From assembly GCF_035046485.1 (NCBI RefSeq), contig NC_085136.1:220786853-220850852 (forward strand): 64,000 nucleotides of DNA, written 5' to 3'. The notes under the pieces were generated by a model. It had not been told where the DNA came from. It made no database searches and saw only the letters and a list, made by a program, of their open reading frames with translations. The stretch is from Aedes albopictus (lineage: Eukaryota > Arthropoda > Insecta > Diptera > Culicidae). Numbering within the stretch: position 1 is the first letter of the stretch; every line of letters begins with the position of its first letter. Positions 55,235 through 64,000 of the stretch are shown here, piece after piece. A program made the position numbers and the translations under genes.

Positions 55235-58200
55235 CAGGAGTTCCCCTGGAATTCCTTCAGAAGTACCCTGGAATTTATCAGAAAGTTACCCTGGACTTCC
55301 TTTTGAAGATCCACTGGAATTCTTCCAGAAGTTTCCATGGAATTGCTCCTGCAGTGCAGCTTCCCTGGAATTCCTCCAGGAGTTCTTCTGGAATTCTTAT
55401 TGGAGTTCCTCTGGAATTCCTCCAGGAGTTCCAATGGAATCACTCTTGGAGTTCTCTTGATATTCCTCCATTAGTTGCCTTGGAATTCCACCAGCAGTTC
55501 CGTTGCAATTTCTTCAGCAGTTTCTCTGGAATTCCTCCAGAAGTTCTCTTCATATTCCTCCAGGAGTTTCCTTGGAATTCCTCCAGGAGTTCCTCTGAAA
55601 TTTATCCAGAAGTTCACCTGAATCTCTTCCAGGAGTTCCTCTGGAATTCGCTCAGGTAATCATCGGGAATTTCATCAGGATTTCCCCTACAAATTCCTCT
55701 AGGATTTTCACTGAAATTCCTCCAGAAATTAATCTGGAATCCCTCAAGGAGTTCTCTTCGAATAGTAATTCTTGGGATGCGACAAGAAGTTGCTCTGAAA
55801 TTACTCCAGGAATTCTCCGTGTTTCCCTCCAGTAGTTGCTCCACGAGTTCCCCTGCAATTTCTTCAGGGGTTCTTTCAGGATTTTCTCTGAAATTCCTCC
55901 AGGAATTTCTAAAATGCATCTAGGAGCTGTTCTGTAATTATTTCAAGAACCCTGGAGTTATTCCAGAAGTTCCTCTGGAATTCCTCCAGAAGTTTCCCTG
56001 AAATTGATCCGGAACTTCCCCTGAAGTTCTTCCAGAAATTCCCGTGGAATTCTTCCAGAAGTTTCCCTGGAATTCCTCCAGAAGTTCCCCTGGAATTCCT
56101 CCACAAGTTCCCCTGGAATTCCTCCAGAAGTTCCCCTGGAGTTCTTCTAGAAGTTGCCCTGGAATTGATCCAGATGTTTCCCTGGAGTTCTTCCAGAAGT
56201 TGCCCTGGAATTCCTCCAGAAGTTGCCCAGTAATTCCTCCAGAAGTTCCCCTGGAATTCCTCCAGAAGATCTCCAGGAATTCCTCCAGACGTCTCCCTGG
56301 AATTCCTCCAGACGTCTCTCTGGAATTCTTCCAGAAGTTCCCCTGGAATTCCTCCAAAAGTTCCCCTGGAAATCCTTCTGAAGTTTCCCTGGAATTCCTC
56401 TTGAAGTTCTCCTGGAATTCCTCCAAAAGTAACCCTGGAATTCACTCAGAAGCTCTTCTGGAATTCCTCCAGAAGTTCCCCTGGAAATCCTCCAAAAGTT
56501 TCCTTGGAATTCCCTCAGAAGTTCTTCTGGAATTCTTCCGGAAGTTCTCCTGGAATTCCTCCAGAAGTTCTCCTGGAATTCCTCCAAAAGTAACCCTGGA
56601 ATTACCTCAGAAGTTATTCTGGAATTCCTCCAGAAGTTCTCCTGGAATTCCTCCTGAAATTCTCCTGGAATTTCTCCAAAAGTTACCCTGGAATTTCCTA
56701 AGAAGTTCTTCTGGAATTCCTCCAGAAATTCTCCTGGAATTCCTCCAGACGTCTCCCTGGAATTCTTCCAAGAGTGTCCCTGGAATTGCTCCAGGAGTTG
56801 CCCTGAAATTAATCCAAAGGTTCCCCTGGAATAGCACCAGGAGTTCCCTGGCATTCATCCAGGAGTTTTCTCAGGATTTCTCGTGGAATTCCCTCAGGAG
56901 TTCCTCTGGATTTACTCAAACAGTTTCTCTGGATTTACAAGGATTTCTTCTAGATTTCCTTTGCAAATTCCCTTGGAATTCTTCAAGAAGTTTTCATAGA
57001 ATTCTTCCATAAATTCCCATAGAATTTCTTTTGAGATTCCCTGGAATTCCTCTAGGCGTCTCCTGGATGTCATTCAAAAATTCCCATGGATTTCCTCCAG
57101 GTGTTTCCCAGGATTTCTTTTATGGGTTCTGCTGGAATTCCTCCAAAAATTATCCGCGAATTCCAACAGGAGTTTCCCTGGAATTTCCTAAGGAGTTCCC
57201 TGGAATTCCTCCAGAAGTTTTCCTGGAACTACTCCAAAACTTTCCCTGAAAATTCCTCTTGAGTATCTTTAAAAGTTCCTTTGAAATAATCCAGGAGTTT
57301 TTTTTTTGGAATAAATCCGAGAGTTTCCTTGTAATTATGCCAGAATAGCCCAAAGAATTCAACTTGGAATTCCATTGGAATTCCTTAAGGCGTTCCCTTG
57401 AAATTCCAGCAGAAGTTCCTCCGGAATTCCTTCAGAAGTTCCTTTGGAATGCCTCCAGGAGTTTCTCTGGAATTTCTCCAGAAGTTCCTTTGGAATTGCT
57501 CCAGGAGTTCCCCTGGAATTCCTACAGGAGTTCTCCTGGAATTCCTCCAGGAGTTCCCCTGGAATTCCTCCAGGAGTTCCGCTGGAATTCCTCCAGGAGT
57601 TCCCCTGGAATTCCTCCAGGAGTTCCCCTGGAATTCCTCCAGGAGTTCCCCTGGAATTCCTCCAGAAGTTCCCCTGGAATTCCTCCAAAAGTTCCCCTGG
57701 AATTTCTCCAGGAGTTCCCCTGGAATTCCTCCAGGAATTCCCCTGGAATTCCTCCAGGAGTTCCCCTGGAATTCCTCCAGGAGCTCCCCTGGAATTCCTC
57801 CAGGAGTTCCCCTGGAATTCCTCCTGGAATTGCCCTGGAATTCCTCTAGAAGTTGTCCTGGAATACATCCAGGAGTTCCCTGGAATTCCTACAGGAGTTC
57901 CCCAGGAATTCCTACAGGTGTTGCCCTAAAACTTCTCCAGGAGTTGCCCTGGAATTCCTCCAGGAGTTGCCAAGGAGGTTCCTCTGGAATTCCATTAGTT
58001 CCCCTGGGGCTTCTCCAGGATTTGCCCTGGAACTTCTCCAGGTGTCGCCCAGAAAAGTCTACAGAAGATATCCTAAAACTTCTCCAGGAGTTGTCTTGGA
58101 ATTCCTCCAGGAGTTGCTCAGGAGATCCCCTGGAATTCTTCCAGGAGTTCCTCTGGGGTTCCTTCAGGAGTTTCTCTGGAGTTCCTCCAGAGTTCCCCTG

Positions 58201-58838
58201 GAATTCCTCCAGGAGTTGCCCAGGAGATCCCCTGAAATTTCCCCAGGAGTTTTCCTGCAATTCCTCCAGGAGATCCCCTGAAATTCTTTCGGAAGTTCTC
58301 CTGGAAGTCCTGCAGGAGTTCCCTTGGAATTCCTTCAAGAGTTCCCCTGAAATTCAACCAGGAGTTCTCCTGAAATTCCCCCAGGAGTTCCCCTGAAATT
58401 CCACCAGGAGTTCCCTGGCAATTCCTCTAGGAGTTCCCCTGAAATTCCTCCAGGAGTTCCCCTAAAATTCCCCTAAGAGTTCTCCTGGAGTTCCTGCTGG
58501 ATTTCCCCTGGAATTGGTTCAGTATTTGTCCTGTAACTTCTCCAGGAGTCGGCCTGGAACTCTTCCAGGAGTTCCTCTGGAATTCATTCAGGCGTTCCTC
58601 TGGAATTCCAGAAGTTCCCCAAGAACTCCTCCTGGATTCGCCCTAGAACTCCTCCATGAGTCGCCTAGAAAATTCTCCAGGAGTTATCCCAAAACTTCTC
58701 CAGGAGTTGCCCTGGAAACCCTCCAGGAGTTGTCCAGGAGATCCCCTGAAATTTCCCCAGGAGTTCCTTTGGAGTTCTTCCAGGAGTTCCCCTGGAATTC
58801 TGCCAGGAATTGCCCAGTTGATGAAAATCTTCCAGGAC

Positions 58839-59020
58839 CCAAGTAACACACTTGTCACAGAAGAGTCACGGCAGCGCAGGGTTTTGTTGCGCAGAAGCCA
58901 TTGTGACTTACTTCTAACTTATATATATACTTACTTGCTAGAAGTTAGTCACAATGACTTCTGTGCAACAAAACCCTGCGCCACCGTGACTTTTGTGTGA
59001 CAAGTAAGTGTGTTACTTGG
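58839..59020. mobile_element. 182-bp MITE within the minisatellite
   Basis: Ends CCAAGTAACACACTTGTCACA are inverted, and the whole element folds back through GTCACAATGACTTCTG. It interrupts a 23-bp unit (TTCCAGGA...GAGTTCCCC), so it inserted after array formation. The 64-bp hairpin at 39219-39282 has the same ends. Confidence 0.87.
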
Positions 59021-59620
59021 AGAGTTCCCCTTGAATTTCTCCACGATTTTTTCATGGAGTTCTCCGATAAATCGTCCAGAAGTTTCTCTGAAATTCCTTC
59101 AGGAGTGTCACTGGAGTTCCTTTAGGCCTTTCAATCGAGATCCTCTAAGACTTTCCGTTGACTTCCGCCACAAGTTCCCCTGAAATTTCTCCAGGAGGTC
59201 CCTTGAATTTCGTTCAGGAAATCGCCTGGAATTTTTCCAGGAGTTGTCTTGCATTTTTTTTCCTGAAATCTCACGAGAATTTGTTCAAGAATTTCTCTAG
59301 GGTTCCTCCTGGACTTACTTATCCTTGAATTCCTCCAATAGATCCTTTAGAAGTTTTCCTGGAATTTCTTCGGGAGTTTTCTTGGAATTCCTTCAAGTGT
59401 TTCTTGAGAATTCCTTCAAAAGTTTCATTTTATTTTATTCAGGATTTTCCCAAGAGAACCTTCAAAAGTTTTCCTGGATTTCTTAAGGAGTTACCCTGGA
59501 ATTTACCAGAAAATCCCTCAAGAATCCATCTAAGAGTTCTTCATGAAATTTCTCCCGGAATTCCTCCAAGAATTCTTCTAAAAATATCTCCAAAATTTTC
59601 CAAGGAATTTGGGAAGGATG

Positions 59621-59829
59621 AAGTGGCCTGCCAATTGGTTGGATGGCGTATCGGCGCAGTATAATAACGACCGAGGCCATAATGCCCCAGGACTTTATGG
59701 CTTATTTTTGCGTGGAAAAACGTCCGAACATGCAGATACGCTACGAAGTCTAAGGAAGGAAGGCACATAGGATATTATAACGCATCTAAACTTTTAGACG
59801 TTATTTCGCAAAAAAATGAGACTCGGACA
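59621..59829. other. Junction after the minisatellite
   Basis: Unique-looking sequence between the array and the RTE-like fragment. No feature is recognised. Confidence 0.35.
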
Positions 59830-60073
59830 GTATGGCCTCGGACGTTGTGATCCGGCCACGCGCGTAATATGTCCAATCTACAAGAAAGGGCACAGATTAG
59901 AATGTGCCAATTACAGAGGGATTACCCTTCCAAATTCGGCATATAAGATACTGTCAGGTGTCCTGTTCAACAGACTGAGACCTCTTGAGGAGTCTTTCGT
60001 CGGCGAATTCGAGGCTGGTATTCATGAGGGCCGATCAACGATGGATCAAATGTTTATCCTGCGGATAATATAA
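59830..60073 (+). pseudogene. RTE-like RT fragment
   Basis: The frame reads ICPIYKKGHRLECANYRGIT, then SAYKILSGVLFNRL, EESFVGEFEAG and EGRSTMDQMFILR, the N-terminal RT motifs of the RTE-like family. It ends at a stop at 60071 with no catalytic block. Confidence 0.82.
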
Positions 60074-60403
60074 ACATAGATACATTTCGGAAATATAACT
60101 TGCAGACTCAACAGTAGCGTACGATTCAGTGGAACGAAATTTGCTTTGCCAGATAAAATCAGAACATGTTTTTTTTTCCGGCGAAATCATTTGCTGTTGA
60201 AAAATATTTGCGATACTCACACGTTCGGGGAAACTGGAGGAACACGGAGGACCGACGAAGATGGCGCTCTACCATACGCTCGGCGTTGCAGTAAAGTTAC
60301 TTTGTAGCCGCCAAGGTATCAAGGTGAGGTAGGTATCGATCGCATAGAGTAGAATATGAGATTTGCATCCTACTAACAACAGAGCAATGCCGGATGATTC
60401 AAC
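60074..60403. other. Decayed continuation of the RTE-like fragment
   Basis: No clear frame. Sequence such as GTACGATTCAGTGGAACG near 60118-60136 could be a ruined RT domain A. Nothing firmer can be said. Confidence 0.3.
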
Positions 60404-60859
60404 CACAGACAAACAGACGTAACTCTTAGAAGAAATTCATCAAAAACTTTTGACCGGTGTTTTTTTTTCATGAGCACACTGCCACCTGTTGGTATAACCG
60501 CGCGAGACACTGTCGGCCATGGTGGATTTTGATTTGACGTTTGCTAACACGCACACTACTACACGAATCGCCTGTAATTTGCCTTTGCATCATTCAGCAA
60601 CGTGTACATTGGCAAACGTCAAAGCGATCGAACACTAGCGCTTCTGGTGGAAGGATCGTGCAAATCAAATGAAATTCGAATTGATTGGTAACCCTAAAAG
60701 GGATACCTGGGGTCCATTGGACCCCAGGCGCCTTTCAGAGCTCGTCTTTGATGGAACACACTCAGCGAGGTAACGAAACTGAGGCCATGAAGGTATCCCT
60801 TTTAGAGTTAAATGCATGTGATAATCCGATTTGAAGAGTGTTACGTCTGTTTGTCTGTG
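60404..60859. mobile_element. 456-bp MITE, TIR CACAGACAAACAGACGTAAC
   Basis: The 20-base ends are inverted. The flanks carry the direct repeat ATTCAAC (60397-60403 and 60860-60866), extendable to eight bases with G if one end is shifted by one. This suits a hAT-type 8-bp duplication. The inner part folds back too (TACCTGGGGTCC against GGACCCCAGG; AAAAGGGATAC against GTATCCCTTTT). Confidence 0.82.
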
Positions 60860-60869
60860 ATTCAACTAT

Positions 60870-61140
60870 CATCCCGTGCGGCCTTAACATTGCGCTAAGC
60901 TGTCTGCTTACAGCTAGAATGTCATTTTTAACAGATCCGGCCAATTTGTTTGTTCCGCCGACGATATGAATATCATCGGTTAAACTTTCGTAGCAGTGAC
61001 AGATTTGGACTCTCGCCTGAAACGCAAAGCAGCAAAAAAGGGTCATACGGTAAGCGAATTTGTTCAAATTAAGGATATGTATTGAAGATGATGAACCGAA
61101 CAGTCGAGCGCTTATCTCGGTAGTGAGATGAGACCACCTG
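60870..61140 (+). pseudogene. RTE-like RT catalytic region, decayed
   Basis: Broken frames around 60935-61040 read CSADDMNI in place of the usual FADD block, then LDSRLKRKAAKKG. These are RT domain C and the segment after it. It is probably the continuation of 59830-60073, split by the MITE. Confidence 0.6.
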
Positions 61141-61284
61141 TGAGGAATGCGGGATCAGAATCGCTCGAGAATTTTCGAGCTATTGACGATTCAGGTAAAA
61201 GTAATGGGAACGCAAGTGTGGAAACCGGGATTAGAATCGCGTGACAATTTGCGTGGTACTGTCGGTTTTCGCGGTTCCAATATT

Positions 61285-61560
61285 CACACCCTACCCTGTC
61301 CTACTAACAAATACTCCTTCCCGAGGCAACTGTGATGATACGGTTTCTAGTAACAACGGTTGTCGAACTAACATTCCTTCCCTTTCCCGATGACTGTAAG
61401 GACGTGGCCAGCGCCGTTATTGACTTTCAAATATTGAATTCTCGAAGTGTGCATTTTGAGAGTATTTAGCTAGTCCCAAGCACCATTCATTGATTCTCGG
61501 TGCAACTTCGATTGTTCTGGTTAATTACGGAGTAGTAGCAGTATCAGTATTATGGCTCAG
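61285..61560. repeat. Older dispersed repeat, second copy
   Basis: CACACCCTACC, TACTAACAAATACTCCTTCC and GTGCAACTTCGATTGTTCTGG match 39325-39341, 40517-40545 and 41750-41775. It lacks the MITE present at 39342-40516. The family is unknown. Confidence 0.65.
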
Positions 61561-62911
61561 ACGGCACGTTCTCCTACGAAAAAGAAAAACGCTCTGTAGT
61601 ATCGCTGCTAATGGTTCGTCTAAAATGACTTAACTAACTTTACATAATTCTTTTCACTTGAATATATTCATAATTTTCCCAAGGAAGCTGCCGCCATCTC
61701 TGTCAGCTGTTCACACAACTCACCTCCACCTACTGCCGATCCGTTATCATTCATCCACCGCCAAATTTTTGGTTTCGCCAAAGGCATCGACCAGCGTTGA
61801 TGAGAATCAAAACTTTTCACCAGCACAGAGAACACATGCAGCCAGAGAGCCAGATACATATTCATGACTCCCAGGAAGCAGCAGTAAAAGGGGTTTCCCC
61901 GTTGCTCAAGTGATGCCACCCCCAACCCCTCTAAATAAACGGAACTCGCTGCGCATTTTCTCATCCGACATCCGGGTCTTATTAAATCGGTTCGCCAGTT
62001 TGGGTCTTGCTCCATAACTTTAACTTGCCGTATTTGTCGTCGTCGTCTTCGTCGTCGTCGTCCTAAGTCGTTTTTCGTCGCATTTAATTAAAAGATAAAT
62101 AAAATAAATGGTAATCAGAGAGGATATTTTTTTCTCCCTCGTTTTAAGGAGCGTCGGGGGTCGTCTTCTGACTGAATCGGAATCATTCGAAATCGTCGAG
62201 ATTCATTTCCAGTCAGTGCCGACGAGCATAAGAAGATACCGAACGGAGGCTAGGAATTCAAAATGAGCTTTTCGATTGTGCTGTAGTTGTTTTTTTTTTG
62301 TTTCTTCAACTTATAGCATCTCCTCCACTACTAGAAGAACCAGCTGGGGACAGCAAGTTGTTACTGTTGTTGTAGTTGGGGGTGGGCTGCGGGGGATTCA
62401 CGGTATGAGGGTATGGGAGTGTTTGTAGTTTTAAATAGTTTTCGGTGCGAAAATTTACGATTTAGTTGCTCGGAGAAGTTGGTGTTTGGGGGACAAGTAG
62501 CAGAAGAGCCCGCGCGTTCCAGATTGAAAATGGAGCACTGCCTTGGGTTTGAAAGTATCGAAGTTGTTGATTTAAGTTTTCGAGTATTAAGAAGATTGCG
62601 CTGCTGATGTTTCACGAGGTGTTTGTTTGGATGATGAGCGAAGATGTGAATGCTGTGAACGATCGAATGGGATGAGGTGAGAATTTGGACAAAAGGTTTT
62701 GAAAGAATTTTTATTTATTTTGATTCACTGGAAATTCAAATTGAGCAAGATAGAGTTAAAAGTGCAATTACGAACATACACGATAGTAGCGTTGTGGATA
62801 TTGGTGCAGTTTGTGCTGGTGCAGTGATACGTATCTACATTTATTTTGTGATATGATTCTTAACACCAGCGAAATGAGAGAAGATGGTGTTGCGTTGATC
62901 TGCTTGTTCAG
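61561..62911. other. 1.35 kb without a recognised gene
   Basis: Minus-strand frames at 61668-62015 (115 codons) and 62361-62615 (84 codons) have no recognisable domain. A GTC-rich run is at 62035-62062. No splice-bounded exon could be supported. Confidence 0.4.
62035..62062. repeat. (GTC)n microsatellite, imperfect
   Basis: GTC units with one TTC interruption. Confidence 0.85.
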
Positions 62912-63130
62912 TCGGCCTTGCTGGTCAAATGGCTAAATATGTGTACATCAAATCCCTTGCCAGTCCCTTTCGCCCTTCTTTACATCTTACCATCTACTTT
63001 TTCCCTCTCCAACTCATATATTTTCATAAGTTCATAGCCTTTACTAGATCTAGAAATCGGTTTAAACAGTCCTTTTCTATCCTGGCTTATCCACACGAAT
63101 ATTGGTGTGTGGGCAACTTTTTTGTTTATT
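62912..63130 (+). mobile_element. Decayed SINE, same family as 31346-32138
   Basis: GGCCTTGCTGGTC...TGGCTA resembles the tRNA-like head at 31480. It is followed by the same pyrimidine-rich body (CCCTTTCGCCC, CAACTCATATATTTTCATAAGTTCATAGC, GATCTAGAAA) and TATCCACACGAATATTGGTGT, matching 31800-31830. The B box is destroyed. Confidence 0.6.
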
Positions 63131-63429
63131 GATGGATTTAGTTCAAATTTTGCATACATCCTACATACAATACATACTCACGATTATTATGTATACGAAT
63201 TGTGGAAACCTATTCACTACTCTGGAAGTTATAATGTCATATAGTTGGTAAATCAGGAAAAAAGTGTAAAAAGAAGCCCCGCACGACGGTAGTGAAATTA
63301 ATAAAATCGGTACACAAATTATTCATAGATTCGAAAAAATCGCTCAACCATTATTACACATCTTCTGGATTATTTTATAATAGGTATTTCTCTGGCAATT
63401 TCTCTATGAGCACCTACAGCCATTCTTAA
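63131..63429. other. No gene recognised
   Basis: AT-rich DNA without a feature. Confidence 0.35.
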
Positions 63430-63900
63430 AGGGGATTCTTATGCATTTTTTTAAGATTATTTTGAAGATATTTTTATCCGTTGCGAAAATCGTCAGGAAT
63501 TCAGAAGGATTTTTTTGTCATTTTCTTAAATGAAAAAACTCTTTCGATAAATTCTTTTAAAGTTCATCTGGAAATTCACTCTGAAATTCTTCCGCCAAAT
63601 CCACACCTCAAACCACAAAGTTCTTGGGGCTTTATTTGGGAATTCATCTTGCAGTTTGTGTATATATTCGACGTAGATTGATTCCAAAAATTCTTGAAGA
63701 ATTATTTTGCGATTTCATTGAATTTTTTTTTCAAAAATTTCCCTGCCAAAATTTTCCGGAAATTTTTTGTTTTAATTTTAGGGTTTTCGAGATGTATTTC
63801 TTCAGAAATTCCTCACAGTTTTTCCGGAATTCCTTCACCAATTGCTTAAGAGCTTCCACCGATTTATAATCCTTCGGGAAAATGCTTGAGGATATCTTCT
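63430..63900. repeat. Degenerate outlier of the 23-bp minisatellite family
   Basis: GGAATTC(A/C), GAAATTC.TCC and TCAGAAATTCCTC-like motifs recur at irregular spacing, resembling the decayed edges of the array at 51880-59620. Confidence 0.5.
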
Positions 63901-64000
63901 GGTAATAAAATTTAGGCTTTTTTTGCCAAAAATGCCGCTAGGAGCAGACTTTAAAAAAAAATCTGCGATTTATTTTTAAAAATTCTACAACAGCTTTTTT

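Larger units (their letters stand above)
51880..59620. repeat. 23-bp minisatellite array with degenerate edges
   Basis: The unit is GGAATTCCTCCAGGAGTTCC plus CCT (23 bases). Starts at 57538, 57561 and 57584 show the exact period. At 57400-58000 the units are almost identical; outwards they decay, to faint traces near 51900 and 59600. Because 23 is not a multiple of three and the unit lacks stops, long open frames arise in all frames on both strands (for example 332 codons at 57398-58396), all spelling the same 23-residue repeat. These are not genes. The array is interrupted by a palindrome (52320-55234) and a MITE (58839-59020). Confidence 0.93.

Noticed and set aside
56044..58396. Long open frames of 322 and 332 codons on the plus strand and up to 235 on the minus strand, resembling repetitive structural proteins
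   Set aside because: They arise from a 23-bp minisatellite without stops in any frame. All frames spell the same repeat and decay with it, and there are no start, splice or domain signals.
51880..59620. Possible CRISPR-like or regularly spaced array
   Set aside because: The repeats are directly abutting 23-mers with no spacers, and the sequence context is a eukaryotic transposon-rich genome.
61668..62615. Minus-strand frames of 115 and 84 codons as host exons
   Set aside because: No recognisable domain and no convincing acceptor or donor at their edges, and composition is like that of flanking DNA.
1..64000. Endogenous viral elements such as flavivirus- or rhabdovirus-derived sequences, common in Aedes genomes
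   Set aside because: No frame resembled a viral polymerase, nucleoprotein or glycoprotein. All recognisable polymerases here belong to BEL, copia or non-LTR elements.

Overview
The window looks like intergenic or intronic chromosomal DNA from a mosquito, most likely Aedes-like. The reasons are the density and kind of retroelements (BEL/Pao, Ty1/copia, R1-clade, RTE-like and LOA/R1-like non-LTR elements), a tRNA-headed SINE with a poly-A tail resembling Aedes SINEs, many foldback elements and MITEs, and almost no host coding sequence. Species is inferred from style, not from a diagnostic gene. There are no operons, CRISPR arrays or bacterial features.

Layout. 1-1849: AT-rich DNA without a gene. 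1850-13610: a three-layer nest. A decayed RTE-like non-LTR element (+) is split by a rearranged Ty1/copia element (minus), itself split by a young, intact BEL/Pao retrotransposon (4030-11585, minus) with one 2018-residue gag-pol, 739-bp LTRs differing at one base by eye, and an exact 5-bp target duplication ATCGG. 13611-16134: no gene seen. 16135-19540: a minus-strand R1 3' remnant split by a 2.66-kb element rich in TACGAT motifs. 19780-26495: a near full-length R1-clade element (+) with intact ORF1 and a broken ORF2 that carries an 1150-bp hAT-like insertion with an 8-bp duplication.

26505-36850: two copies of an R1/LOA-group element in inverted orientation. The minus copy is split by a 1.72-kb foldback element with Transib-like ends (CACAGTG, 5-bp duplication). 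Between the copies lie a TA-target MITE that carries a SINE, and a second foldback element. 36863-41600: a ~150-bp tandem array, MITEs, a SINE and G-rich/C-rich degenerate repeats. 42904-43403 (minus) is the only good candidate host exon. 43990-49576: RTE-like and other non-LTR fragments. 49577-50327: a third foldback. 51880-59620: a 7.7-kb 23-bp minisatellite with a 2.9-kb palindrome inside it. 59830-61140: RTE-like scraps around a MITE. 61141-64000: mostly unannotated, with a decayed SINE and a minisatellite outlier.

How the parts relate. Repeated copies within the window act as empty-site controls, so three insertions can be confirmed internally: the Transib-like foldback, a 51-bp retro-insertion and the 39342-40516 MITE. 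The insertion order can therefore be read directly. The only element that looks capable of current coding activity is the BEL element. R1 ORF1 is open but its ORF2 is dead. All coordinates of repeat edges were judged by eye.
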